A DNA stretch of 64,000 nucleotides from Brachionus manjavacas (GCA_019054805.1 JAHQIY010000013.1:2976001-3040000); one strand, 5' to 3'. Counted from the first letter of the stretch, positions 1-10,862 are shown. Numbers and translations are program-made. Notes: generated by a model from the letters alone, not told the origin.

Positions 1-1930
1 TATTTTTTTGACACAAATTGAAACTTGAATGAATAAATGAAAATTTTGAATACCAGTTAAATATGATTCAATTTTACTTTTGAAATTAAATTAAAATCAA
101 TTAAAAAATTAAAAGTATTAAAATTTGAATAAAATATTTGAAAAATTTATAATTTAAATATTTATTTAAAATTCAGTAAATTTTTGTTTTTTATGACCAT
201 TTTATCATTAGAATTGTTCTTAAAGACAGATAACAGTCTATAAAGCTAAAATCAAGAGTTAAACAGGCAGACTTTAGCATAGAAATTTTTTTAAATATTG
301 AGCCTGTAAAGTTTTGAAAGAATGCAAAAGTTTTATTTTATTACATTTTTATTTTTTATTTTTTTCTCTTTTTTCTATAAATATTATCCTGCTTAAATTA
401 AATGTAATAAATAAATAAATTAGAGTTTTTTGTCCTCCTACACTGTCATTTTCATTAGGAGAATTTTTTTTTAAATCGAGAATTGTGTATATAAAGAGCA
501 ATCTTAATCAAATAAGTCAGAGAAATTTAGAAAAATTTTAAAATACATTTTGGTGACTGCTCAAAATCTGACAGAGTTATTGGCATTCAAATCAAAAATC
601 AGTTTACTTTTTGAAAATTTTTTTATTCAAATTTTTCTTTAAATTTTTTTGTTTTTTTAGTTATCTTTTTAATTATTTAATTTTTCCAATTAAAAAAATC
701 AAATATTTATTATATTCAAAATTTTTCTTTTTTTAAATTTTAATTCGAATCTTGTCGATATTCAATTTTTAAATTAAAACGAATAATATTTTAATATATT
801 TTTTAATTTTTTCATATTCGAAGCTGATTTCCGTTCGAACAACTACTTATTCAAATATCGGTTTGAATATGCATATACACTAATTATTCGCCTAATTTAG
901 ACTTAAGCATCCTTTTTTTTCTTTTTAAAAAATGCCTAAATTATCACATTTATTAATTACATAATAAAAGAAAAAGAGTTGCTCCTGCCAAAACTCTAAA
1001 AAGTAAACAGATTCAACCATCTGATCCACGAGAACCAGGATAAAGTATAATATACCAAGATGAAGAAACAGATCCAAATTCAAAATTCTTTATTACTTCA
1101 GTTTTACTTCAGTTTTTTAATCTTTTATACTTTAAAATAATTCAGCAAATGTCTAACTTTTTTTTTACTCATTTATTATTTCTTTATGATTAGTTTTGTA
1201 CAAAAATCCGCTTTAAACGAAAGCGAAAGCTATTAGAACCAACCTGAGGTGCTTCCCTAAAAATTGCAAAAAATCTAAAAATCTAAAAATTGCTAAAGAT
1301 CGTAAGCGTCAAAAAATTGCTGGCACTGTGTGGGCATTATTTTTTTCCAATATTATAATTATTTAACACCTCTTCGGTGATGAACAATGAATTTTAATTA
1401 ATAGCAAAATAAAACAAAGAGATAAGAATAAATAAAAAATTGTTTTTTTATTTATATTTTAATATATGTTTTTATTCAAATAAGTAAACATACAATTTGG
1501 GATTTTTTGTTAGCTAGAATGCCTTTGGTAGTAGCTCTAAGATTCTCTACTTAGCTCAATTTCCTAGATATGACTAAATTTACGATTATCTAATTAAAAT
1601 CATTATCTGCAAGAATTTAAATTAAAAAAAAAAAAATTTATTTTTGTTTTTTTTATTTCTTGAACATTGCCGTTTGGAGTTTATTGAATTAATAAATAAA
1701 AAAAATAAATAATTTACTAAGTTCATCACTATTTTCTATTTCCTGTCCAAATAGTTCTTTCATTTCATGAAAAATTGATTTCCTATTGATATTAGTGCCA
1801 CTAAATAAATAAATTAAAAAAAAATTAACCAATCTAATATTTTTTGGATTTTTTTTGATCAATTTCATTTAGAATTGATTGTGAAATGTTTATTTGAATT
1901 CAAAAATGACTTTGGATTCCAGTGACTATG
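1..1930. other. AT-rich intergenic sequence, no gene seen
   Basis: Long homopolymer A and T tracts throughout. No open frame of useful length and no recognisable domain on either strand. I see nothing supportable here. Confidence 0.6.
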
Positions 1931-1950
1931 ATGAGGACATCACTGTGTAT

Positions 1951-2100
1951 GTACTCGGTTCGCTGTGCAGTTGCATGCACTCGTCTGAATCAGTAGACGA
2001 TATGCATGTTGAACGCAGGCGAGACCGTGCATACACTCGTTCCCTGCACACTGACATGTGCTCGTCTTAATCAATAGGCGAGCCACATGTTGTATGCATT
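1951..2100. repeat. Two-copy diverged tandem repeat, about 81-nt period
   Basis: Two units sharing CTCGTCT-AATCA-TAG-CGA followed by CATGTTG and GCA begin at about 1980 and 2061. Similarity extends upstream in both (ACTCG, TTC-CTG, CATG). The block is clearly GC-richer than the surrounding AT-rich DNA. The minus-strand frame through it (1940-2143) is cysteine-rich but is probably only a consequence of the repeat. Confidence 0.5.
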
Positions 2101-2250
2101 TTACGCTTATTATGCTTGCGACATGATAATGTTGCTTGCGCAATATGCGGCTAGCAATTAATGCAAATTGCTAGATTTTATTAAGTATTTTTTAATATGT
2201 ATTTTTATATAAATATTTCTTTTTATATATATAATGTGATTTGTATTTCC

Positions 2251-2315
2251 GCCCGGTGTCCAGTCTACGACGATAACCGGGCCCGGTTTTCTTTTTAGAT
2301 TAAATAAATAAATAT
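2251..2315 (+). repeat. Hairpin followed by A-rich tail (possible retroposon 3' end)
   Basis: GCCCGGT at 2251-2257 pairs with ACCGGGC at 2276-2282 (7 bp, 18-nt loop). It is followed by a T-run and an ATTAAATAAATAAATA tract at about 2298-2315. A GC stem directly before an A-rich simple tail is typical of LINE or SINE 3' ends. No coding sequence identifies the family. Confidence 0.35.
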
Positions 2316-2407
2316 TTGTGAACCTTAATCGTTCTTCAAGTTGTTCACTTCATTTCAGTGACTATTTAACTTTTTTTTTATATCTGGATAAATGATGTTT
2401 TGGATGT

Positions 2408-2491
2408 GCGCCCAGAATAGTTGAATAGTTTGCATGTTAGTCATGCAAGCAGAGGATCGAGGGTTCAAAATATTTCTGAAGCACGGGGCGC
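2408..2491 (+). repeat. tRNA-like sequence, probable SINE head or tRNA pseudogene
   Basis: GCGCCC at 2408-2413 can pair with GGGCGC at 2486-2491 like an acceptor stem. A perfect 5-bp anticodon-like stem TGCAT/ATGCA (2431-2435, 2443-2447) encloses a 7-nt loop whose central triplet is TAG. GGTTCAAAAT at 2462-2471 resembles a B box. The T-arm pairing is poor and no variable arm suited to a Leu tRNA is evident, so a functional tRNA is unlikely. A tRNA-derived SINE or a tRNA pseudogene fits better. Confidence 0.45.
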
Positions 2492-3428
2492 ATGTTTAAA
2501 CCCCTTTCATAAAAAAGAGGGACCACTTTGGACTGGGTAATAATTGCGGTGTAGATGATCAACACAACGCAGAAACCTGTGTCCGATAGCTTCTCAGCTG
2601 ATCCGCAATGATAAGTAAGAATTAATATACTTGTCACGTATCTCAGAAGATAGACGATTCTTGATGCTGACACAAACATTTGTATATTAGCTCACATCTT
2701 GTCTTAATTATAAGCCCGTTTTCTTGACATTAACTAATGGGTATAAATAATGATTCCATTCTCAGTGCTAGAAGAGATATAAATGAGTTATTTTACTAAC
2801 TATATAGATATAGAGCTCAACAATTATTTAATAAACTATTCAAAAGTATACTTGTTTTTATCATTCATTAACCCGCCTTACAGGCACAATTATATGTGCA
2901 TCTAGAGTTATTTAATGGATACTAAGTGTCAGGTCCATTGAATACAGTTGAAATAGTGCGAGGACTGTCCAAATAGTACTCTGGCTCTTTCCTGTTATGT
3001 GACCTGGGACTTTGTGTGGATCTTGTATGAAAATATGAAAATATAATGTATTAATAAACTTAAAATAAATCCAACAAAAAATAAGTTAGAGAAGCATTCA
3101 ACAATTGCATCAGAAGTTCTGCCCAGGCCTGAGAGCAGCAGATTAAGCTTCTTTAAGATGCATAAGTAGTGTTTTTTATTATTTTTTGAAATTAAGAACT
3201 TAAAATAAATTTTACATAGTGGTCACAAAAATAATAAAATCATATAAAAAAATTTATTTATTTTAAAATTCTTTATTCGTGACCAGTCAGCAAAAAAACC
3301 TAATATGCTCACATAACACTTTAATTAGTAAATGCAACGCAATATTTCTAATTTTGAATTTATTAAAAACTGCAACAATAATTACATCAAAACTGTACAA
3401 CTGAAAAAAAATCAAATAGTAAAAAAAA

Positions 3429-4418
3429 TTAATAATATGAAGGTATTGGATTAAAGTAAGGATTGGGCGCGTGGCACACAAAATTCGGATACATGTGACA
3501 CCTCATATTGTAAAAATTATAAAAATGATTCTGATTGAGCATCATGTTGTGACAGTGACTGCAGCACTCATAGTCAGCATACAACCGTTGGCTAGCAGGC
3601 CTTGAAAAGCAAGATTGATTAGTTCTTTTGTTGAGAGCTTGTTTTCTTGTGGCAAATTCATGCTTGGCATCCAAATTCCACTTTTTTGCCTCTCTCAGCT
3701 GCTTTCTCAATTTATTTTGGAACATTTTTTTCAATTTTCTCCTCTTCTCCATTATTACGCTCAAATCGGCTGACACATCAGTGGCCTTGCGCGTGTCCGC
3801 TTCCAATCTAATATTTCTTTTGATCTCATTCAAATGCTCTAGCAGTCTGAGGTCGACTATTTGCGAGCTTTGCTCGAAAATGTTGCGATTGAGAGACATG
3901 GGAGACGAAGTCCTGCACATACTGGGCGAGGCGGGAATAGTTTTGATGGGAGAAAACTGCTGCAGCAGAGACCTCGGCGTCGAGTGACACTGGTCCTCGA
4001 GCCGTCTACTCTTCGGCTTGGTTGCGTCAAACGAAGAGCACATGGACGGCGCGCTCAACAAATACGACGAGTTGTGAAAATAGAACTTTTCGTTCAAGTC
4101 CATTATTTCTTCGTGGCTAACAAAATTCTCATTGAGCTGATTTTCTGCAGAGTTTTTTTTCGATCGTTTGCTCAGCCACCCGAGTGACTTGTCCATCAAC
4201 TTGGTAATCCGGCGGCTCAGTCTTGTCTTTTCTTCCTTGACCACTATTTTGTCTCTGCGTTTGAAAATTTTCTTCATGAATACTTTGGTAAATTTGTGCT
4301 TTTTTTTAGTCTTGAGCTGAGTTTGCTTGAATGTTGAGTTGAGACAAAACGACATTAAGCTCGAGTCCTGGCTGGACACGCTCGAGTCCAGCATCATGTC
4401 ATACACGTAGCTGTCCAT
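3429..4418 (-). CDS. Unrecognised 329-aa basic protein with Cys/His-rich tail
   Basis: Single open frame; I start it at the ATG at 4418 because the open frame upstream of it offers only a TTG. The protein begins with a Ser/Met-rich stretch, followed at about residues 35-90 by a very Lys/Arg-rich segment (KKIFKRR, RLSRR, SKRSKK). The middle is Ser/Pro-rich (about 125-185, with SPIKTIPASPS and RTSSPMS). A predicted helical, charged region occupies about 190-265. The C-terminus is rich in Cys, His, Tyr and Asn (CCSHCHNMM), which could bind metal. The coding stretch is much less AT-rich than its flanks, which argues for a real host gene. A TTTATT (minus-strand AATAAA) lies within about 170 nt downstream. 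No known family recognised; a nuclear or cytoskeletal role would be guesswork. Confidence 0.7.
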   Translation of the reverse strand: MDSYVYDMMLDSSVSSQDSSLMSFCLNSTFKQTQLKTKKKHKFTKVFMKKIFKRRDKIVVKEEKTRLSRRITKLMDKSLGWLSKRSKKNSAENQLNENFVSHEEIMDLNEKFYFHNSSYLLSAPSMCSSFDATKPKSRRLEDQCHSTPRSLLQQFSPIKTIPASPSMCRTSSPMSLNRNIFEQSSQIVDLRLLEHLNEIKRNIRLEADTRKATDVSADLSVIMEKRRKLKKMFQNKLRKQLREAKKWNLDAKHEFATRKQALNKRTNQSCFSRPASQRLYADYECCSHCHNMMLNQNHFYNFYNMRCHMYPNFVCHAPNPYFNPIPSYY

Positions 4419-4439
4419 TGTTTTTTCGATCAAATAAAA

Positions 4440-4905
4440 TCTAGATATTGGTAAAATAGTTTATTAAAAATAAATCAATAATTTAAAATAAATCTCATTT
4501 TTATTCAAATATTTTTTATTGCTTTTTTAAGAATGAAAATAAATGGTTTAGGAATAGGAAACGATAGAGCAAACATATGGAGTGGAGTTGGAGGCACAAG
4601 TAGAAGCATGAGCTGTTCGAGATGTTCACTTAACAATCTGATTGGTTAATATGGACCTCTCGATGCACTAGTCGAGAGGAAAGGTCTTAATGCATACACT
4701 CGTGTCTATATTACGAGACCTAATTTTTTTTACTCTTGTAGCTAAAAAATGATGCCCTATCCCAAGATTCGAGGTCATAAATTAAAAATTTTTCAACTAA
4801 TTCTAAAATTTTATTTAGACTGATTGTATGTGCTGTGGAATCTTGGCATACGTAATAGTCCGCCTTTTGTAACCAAAGGTATTCAGATACTTAATTTGGT
4901 ATTAA
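4440..4905. other. Intergenic, no gene seen
   Basis: AT-rich DNA with a less AT-rich patch at about 4600-4720 (CTCGATGCACTAGTCGAG is an imperfect short inverted repeat). No open frame or known element recognised. Confidence 0.5.
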
Positions 4906-4912
4906 ATTAATA

Positions 4913-4990
4913 AAAGAAAAAAAAAGAGATTTGTTGGGTAATCTCTTTTATTCGCAATCTAATATCTTAACAAATACAATAATGAATACA
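4913..4990 (-). repeat. LTR-end-like repeat, copy 1
   Basis: The segment TTGTTGGGTAATCTCTTTTA and its continuation (TTCGCAATCTAATATCT) recur at 9475-9530. Read on the minus strand it runs AATAAAAGAG...CCCAACA, the arrangement of an R/U5 end of a retrotransposon LTR (poly-A signal close to a terminal ...ACA). No second LTR or internal domains are seen nearby, so it would be a solo or truncated LTR. Confidence 0.4.
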
Positions 4991-5039
4991 ATAAAAAAAT
5001 AGCTGGAGAAAAGAAATCAACACAATGGACTAGAGAAAT

Positions 5040-5215
5040 TAAAATACAAAAACTTTTTGCTATGGTAGCTGTCTGATTTTAAAATATGTCTTAAAAAGAT
5101 TAATTATTTTTGTTTCAAAAAGATATCTAATTTGTTTTTGAATTCATTTTTAGATTTTGCATTTACAACCTCTATCGGTAATTCGTTCCACGCATTCACA
5201 AATACTTAGATTTAT
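5040..5215 (-). mobile_element. 3' fragment of the CR1-like LINE family also found at 39.3-41.3 kb
   Basis: About 150 nt match the 3' end of the 39.3-41.3 kb LINE: GCTATGGTAGCTGTCTG at 5059, then TTGTTTTTGAATTCATTTTT, ATTTTGCATT-GCAACCTCTA and GGTAATT-GTTCCA. On the minus strand this encodes the terminal WNELP-like motif of LINE RT proteins. Badly truncated and not functional. Confidence 0.7.
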
Positions 5216-6150
5216 GTTGGTTTATATATATATACATAATCTTTAATGTGCTGTCACTAAATAAAACAGGAAAGGTCTTTCAGCACTTAAAACACAAACA
5301 ACTAGAAACAAATATAGTGCTATATTTGGAAGTGAGCTAGGTGTTGAACATTGAAACATTAAGCTCTTATTTCACGACACTTCAATTCCTTGCTTGTACT
5401 ATCACCAATAAATGTTTCAAGCCAAGCCAAGGCAATTCTTTTAATCAGCCGTCTTTGATCAAATGTGCAATTTTCGACAAAATTAGGATAGAAAATAAAA
5501 GTTTGACTTGAATTGGATTTTTGCTTTCATAAAAATAACATCTAGCTATTTATAGGCTAAGCTTGAACGAGTGGTCAGATAGCAGCACTCGAGATTCTAA
5601 AAACAAAATTGTTTGCTGTAATTGATAAGCAAGTAGTTGTGTAAAAAGATGCACTTATTGGATAACTCTGAAAACAAACCTGTTGAGAAAAGTGGTGCCT
5701 AGGAAAGAAGCGATTATTAATATTTATATAAATATATATTTAAGTAAATATGGAGTGTAGTGTGGTGGCCATTGGCCGGCTGAATCGATTGGCTAATTAG
5801 AGCCATTGATTACGATTGGCTTGGCACACTGCTCAATCAAATAGTGTCAAACGCATTGACAATACTTCTTATCGATCTGATTGAACAGATAATAAACCGT
5901 AATGTGGACTAGGAACACCTTGTTGATCGGCTCGCTTTCAAACGTGTCTCAAAATCGAGTCCAACTTTTATAATACCTTAAGCTAACTTTGAACAAAAAT
6001 TTAAATTGCTTTTTCCACAAATTAGTTCTTGATCAATCGACACACTCTTAAATATTGGCCATTCTCATTAATGTTTGATTACTACTTTGACCGGAACGAA
6101 AAATAAAGAAAATATTTTTGCTTCTCGTTGATTTAGTTTATTTTCATTGG
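5216..6150. other. Intergenic, moderately structured, no gene seen
   Basis: No open frame. Around 5758-5850 the sequence is less AT-rich and contains repeated GATTGGC and CCATTG words. I cannot assign a function. Confidence 0.45.
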
Positions 6151-6155
6151 CGATG

Positions 6156-6302
6156 CTCCTGCCGAGCCCGTAAACACATATCACTTTACCCGAGCCATTG
6201 AACTCGACAGGAGATATCGTGTTTACGCGAATTGTTCCAATTAAAGCTCTTTCGAGTTCATTACTGTAATTCTAGACAGATAGTAGAGCTTAATTGAAAC
6301 AA
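6156..6302. other. Compact block of nested inverted repeats (candidate structured RNA or element end)
   Basis: Three pairings are visible. CTCCTGCCGAG (6156-6166) pairs with CTCGACAGGAG (6203-6213), one mismatch. CGTAAACACATATC (6169-6182) pairs with GATATCGTGTTTACG (6213-6227), one bulge. TTGTTCCAATTAAAGCTCT (6232-6250) pairs with AGAGCTTAATTGAAACAA (6285-6302), one mismatch and one bulge. The first two are interleaved (A-B-A'-B'), which in RNA would be a pseudoknot. No known RNA family recognised. Confidence 0.45.
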
Positions 6303-6309
6303 GCCGAAG

Positions 6310-7490
6310 CCACATAATCGGTTTAGTAAGCTAGCTAGCTCCAAATCCCCGATTACCACATGTGTCCTTAAGATAAGCTAAAGCGTCGTTCTTTCTGCCG
6401 ACTCAGCTCAACTTCTAATCCGCTGGCTTCTAATAAACACATTTTTACTTTTCTTTTTTATTTTGTTCGCTCACCAACTCAACTGCTAATTAATTATTCT
6501 AATTTTAACTTTGTCTCCACTAACACGCTTGTTTTAGCACATCAAATTTTTACATTCTAACAAACTTTACTTCTAGAAGTGTCCAATTATCTAGTTTAGC
6601 TGAGATAAAAATCTCAACAGAAAATTGTTTGCACTTGGTCGATAAAGTTCCTAAAGCGAAAGCAGTGACTCTAAAAGGTGGTGGCGAAGAGCAGCAAAGC
6701 TTAAAATAGCAGGTCACAAGCAATTAGAAAAAAATCTTCTGCATCAATTTTGTCCTATTCAATTTTACTTTAATCCTTGTTTTATTGTCTTGCTTTCCTG
6801 AAGTTTCAATTTTGTAAACACGCGCCGCAAACTTCATCATGCTTCAATATATATTTCTAATTCCAGGTTATTTAACTCTTACAAACCTTATTCATATTTT
6901 TATTTTTTGATTTTAATTTACTTAAATTAATTTTTAATTTTTATTTTTATTCTGAAACAGTTAACAAATAAAATAAATAAATGTCTTATTATAAATTGAC
7001 TAATCTTTTTTTATCTTAAGAGAAAAACTTAATCAATACTTATTTTTTTAAACATATTATCTCTGTTTGTTTAGTCAATAAATTAGGCTGGTGGTGAAAC
7101 AGCCCAAATAAAAAAAATACATGTCTTTTGAACTTTCTTTACACTTTTTTTTTTTAGCTCGTTTACTTTGTTTTTATTTTATCCTAATTTATTAACTCTA
7201 TTTTTATTTTTTTTTATTATTTTGTTGTAACTCTCTTAATAGTTACATCATCTTGTCTGATCAGTAAGAAAACTTACTGTGTACAACACAGCATTTCAAA
7301 TGTTACTCTCTGCAGCAGCATATTCTTCTTTCTGGATTATTGTTTATTCTTTTTTTGGTTAAAGTTTATAATTTTTCTTTTTTTCTATTTTTTATTTGTA
7401 CCTTTTCCAGACTGGAAGTATCTTTTCTTTGATTAAAATAAAATATTTGAAATTTAGAATATGATTCTCTCTCTCTCTCTTTCCCGTTGA
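6310..7490. other. Intergenic, T-rich, no gene seen
   Basis: Pyrimidine-rich and A/T homopolymer sequence ending in a short CT microsatellite at about 7466-7481. No open frame or domain recognised. Confidence 0.5.
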
Positions 7491-7542
7491 GTCTTTTAAC
7501 CCCACAACAGCCGGATTATTAATATAAGGACTCTAACAATTT

Positions 7543-7570
7543 ATTCTGAAGGAGCTCTAGCTCAGCACAG
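7543..7570 (+). repeat. Terminal motif of the Jockey-like LINE family (3' end relic)
   Basis: TTCTGAAGGAGCTCTAGCTC with following CAGCACAGAAAACAAA closely matches the 3' end of the complete LINE at 47316-47350 (TTCTGAAGGAGCATTAGCTC, then GGTACAGATAAACAAA). This marks the 3' terminus of an older copy whose body is not recognisable upstream. Confidence 0.55.
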
Positions 7571-7638
7571 AAAACAAACGATTAAAAAATGACAACCAAT
7601 GCTGCTATGAACTAGGACGATGGCTTATTAAATGAAAA

Positions 7639-7971
7639 ATGAAGATATCAGTTGAAAAGTCGTATTCGATAGTCTTTTCTAGGTACAAAAAAGAGAGTGG
7701 TAATCTAAACTTAAAAATTTATGGAAACAGAGTACTGAGTCTAAAAGAAATCAAGTTTCTTGGTAATAAATTTGATTCTAAAATATTGTCAAACAAAAAA
7801 TGGGGTCTTAATCAAAATACACTAAGAAATTTAAATAAATTTTTAGTGGGATCAATTTTAGATTATTCTTTTCCTTGCTTGAATTCATTTTCAGAAAATA
7901 ATATCAAAAAACTACAAGCAATTCAGGATCACCCGATGCTTGACAAAAAGCGAATGAGGAAAAATTCGTAG
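7639..7971 (+). pseudogene. LINE RT C-terminal fragment (Jockey-like family of the 46-kb element)
   Basis: A 110-codon frame aligns by eye with residues encoded at about 46560-46890 in the large LINE: KSYSIVFS, KEIKFLGNKFDSK, SNKKWGLNQNTLRNLNK, GSILDYSFPCLNSFSENNIKK and LQAIQ. This is the post-RT thumb/C-terminal part of a non-LTR retrotransposon polyprotein. It lacks the catalytic RT motifs and the rest of the element, so it is a dead fragment. Confidence 0.85.
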
Positions 7972-7979
7972 TCCGCTAG

Positions 7980-9095
7980 TTTTGCACTGCAAATGTTTGC
8001 ATACCAAATCAAACTTTATTTTTTCTTCCTTAGTGTCTAATTATCTAATTTAGTCAAGATAAGAATCTCAATAGAATATTGTTTGCTAAATAAAGTACAT
8101 GATTGCACTTGGTCGATAAAGTTTTTAAAGCGAAAGCCACTTTACAACACATACATCCTGTAGCGATTAGATATTTTAAAGCACAATGCTCTAAAATCAT
8201 CGTCATCATCCCTGGATAGTACAGTGTACAAGTGTGCCCAAATGCCCATAGTTTAGCCCTTTTAAACAGTAACGTGTCTGTCTAAAGCCGCCAGAACAAA
8301 CAATTTAATTAGAATTGAATTAAAAACATTTAACATTTAACATAAACTCCAACACTATTTAATAAGAGATCACTAACTTTTGTTATTACTTCGGATTCCA
8401 AAAAGGCTAAATATTAATTTTAATTATCCAAATGAAGAGTTAGCATGCATCTAAATTACTTTGTCTTAATTGATGTTGAAATCTCCCAAGCCATACTGAA
8501 CATAAAATAAAGAGAAAAAGAAAGCCTATCCAATTTTTTTTTCATTCCATTTTTGAAATTTTAAAAAATTACAAAAAATAATTTATCATCATGTGACCAA
8601 CTTGATTAATTATTTGTACACTCTTTTTCAAAAAAATCCAAGTCTTAATAATTAAAATTAGAGCGATAATAAATGCAACTAATTTATTCAGTAATATTTC
8701 CACAAATATAAAAAACTTCTATCAAATACCTATAGCAAATAATTTTTTCTATAGTTTTTCCTTTATTTTATTAAAAAAATAAAGAAAAAAGCAAAAAGAA
8801 AAAAACATTTATTCAGCAATTAATTAATTATCTCCAAAAAAAAAAAATATCAAGGAAAAAATTAATTTTTTTTCTGATTTGGAACAACCATGTTCCATAA
8901 ATCTACAGTAATAACGATGTTTTCCATTTTTGTCACTTTTGAGTTCCCAAAAATGACCTTTAATTTCACCATCGTTAATTTTTTTCTTAAAATTACTAAT
9001 CACAGCATTGAATAAAAGGTGCCGCTTTTTGTTCTCCAGTTCTAATTAACTTGATATATTAACTGCAGCTAAATTTTATTTTTATTAAATATATA
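7980..9095. other. Intergenic, no gene seen
   Basis: AT-rich sequence without open frames. The stretch CTAATTTAG...AAGATAA-AATCTCAA near 8038-8075 with the nearby CTTGGTCGATAAAGTT also occurs at about 6590-6655, so part of this is a dispersed repeat. Confidence 0.5.
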
Positions 9096-9100
9096 ATTGA

Positions 9101-9151
9101 GGGGAAAGCCCCAGGGTTCGTCCGAATGGCGCAAGCCTTCGTTTAAACCCT
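9101..9151. other. Two adjacent GC stem-loops with a GCAA tetraloop
   Basis: GGGG-AAAG-CCCC at 9101-9112 is followed by a nested hairpin. Outer stem AGGGTT (9113-9118) pairs with AACCCT (9146-9151). Inner stem CGAATGGC (9123-9130) pairs with GCCTTCG (9135-9141) with one bulge, closed by a GCAA (GNRA) tetraloop at 9131-9134. It lies in otherwise featureless AT-rich DNA. It could be a retroposon 3' end or a structured RNA; I do not recognise the family. Confidence 0.5.
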
Positions 9152-9466
9152 CTAGTTTGAAAAGTTTTTCCTTGATATAGGTTTTTACAAAATTAGATTA
9201 AGTTAAGAGTTGAATTATACAAAAAAAGTAAAATTAATTGAAACAAATTGTTTTATAGCAATATACAAAGGTTAAGATATGATAAAGATATTTACATTAG
9301 GATTTAAGACAGATTAACTGCAGCTAAAGGACACTTTCTTTCTTCGATTTAAACCACCAAATTTAATACACGCTTTAAAACAAAACTGTAATAATCTGCC
9401 TTGATTGTAAACTTGTTCCCTAACCAGAGCTATTGAAGAATTTAATTGAGGAATAATTTATTAAAG

Positions 9467-9560
9467 AAAATAGAAGATTTTGTTGGGTAAGCTCTTTTAT
9501 TCGTAATCTAATATCTAAAAAAATGAAAGTGAATTTATAACAAAAGAATAAATACAGACA
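9467..9560 (-). repeat. LTR-end-like repeat, copy 2
   Basis: TTTTGTTGGGTAAGCTCTTT with TTATTCGTAATCTAATATCT matches the 4913-4990 copy at nearly every position over about 40 nt. The minus strand again reads AATAAAAGAGC...CCCAACA. The two copies diverge away from this core. Confidence 0.4.
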
Positions 9561-9564
9561 AGAA

Positions 9565-10590
9565 CCAAAAGAGATCAAAAAGGTCTGAATGCAAATAGTC
9601 CAAGAGCCACAGGATCTTTATTAAATAAGTGTCTCATACCACAGAGGGCAAGTCGCGCTAATTAACCTTTAAATTTAAAATAAAAAATCTTATTCTAAAT
9701 TTGCTTAAAAAATCCAATTTATAAATGAGTCCCAAAGTCTTCTTTAATTAATGCTTCTGTTTGAACAAAGCTCTCTTTTTGATCTTAAATAATTTAACTG
9801 CAATGCAATTACAGAGAGGACTTGCAGCTTTGAAGATAGCTTTCTCCAACAAATACAAACAATTAAACCTGAAAAAGTAAAAGATATAAAAATTAATAGA
9901 CTGGAGAACTCAAATAGAGTCTAAAGTCACAGTATTATATTAAAGATTGCCTAAAAGATTCAATTAACTCATGTCTTTCTAGCAAAAGTGATAAAAGATG
10001 TTATTATCTCCTTTTGGAGTTAACTAAATCATCCGAAACGGAATGACATAAAGTAATTTTTCTTCTTCAGCTTATCTAATTTATACTTGTATTTTTAATA
10101 TGTTTTTTTCTTTTTTTATTAAATCATTTGTGTAATTGTAAACTTTTTCATATTAAACTTCTCCTTCTTGGAAGTTAATTTTCAAATAAATAAATAAATA
10201 AAATAAAAATTAATATTTTTTTTTTAGTGCCAATTATGATTATTCCTATTGATTGTATTGGAATAAGTGCATTCAAAAAATATTCTAACAAAAGAAGAAA
10301 GTCAAGCTCGTCTAAATAGATCAATAAACCTTAATTGAAAAATAAATTATTAAAAATAAAATAAAACTTTTATTACTCTACCTGAAAAAAGAGAGAAAAT
10401 TTTTTAAAATAATTATTTTCTTTGCTAGTGATTAAAAAAAGAACGAAAAAAAAATTTTCTCCCAAATATCTTAAAAAAAAACAACTATCAAAAAATAAAA
10501 AGCCCTAATTATCTAATAAGACTCGTGAGAAAACGAGCTCATATGACACACACAACCGAACGCTTAAAACCATTTCTATTCAATTCAACA
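9565..10590. other. Intergenic, no gene seen
   Basis: AT-rich with A/T homopolymers, no coding potential recognised. The end of the interval may contain the promoter and 5' exon of the following LRR gene; this could not be resolved. Confidence 0.5.
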
Positions 10591-10862
10591 AAAGCAAGCA
10601 TGTCACATGGCTATATGGAGATGCTGGCCGAAAAATCCAAGAGGACATTAAGAGCGTAAATTTGAAAATGAACCGCTTAAATAGAGCTCTAGAAGAGAGG
10701 ATCGCGTCCAGCCGGGCTTTGATTAACTGGAAACTTTTACAGCTCGCTGTCAGTGGCCCAGTTCCAATTGGACTCGTATGTCACGTAATTGCTCGGCTGC
10801 TGGCCGCGACCCTCTCCAATCGCCAATTTCTTTTCTTTACTATTTTTTGAAGAAAATTAGAT

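Noticed and set aside
2408..2491. Functional tRNA-Leu (TAG anticodon)
   Set aside because: Poor T-arm pairing and no proper Leu variable arm; SINE head or pseudogene is more likely.
2700..3060. Possible LTR (AATAAA and TATAAA-like words)
   Set aside because: Such words are expected by chance in AT-rich DNA; no second copy, terminal TG..CA or internal domains were found.
3628..4187. Plus-strand open frames opposite the 329-aa gene
   Set aside because: They overlap each other and the better minus-strand frame, contain no recognisable motif, and arise from its composition.
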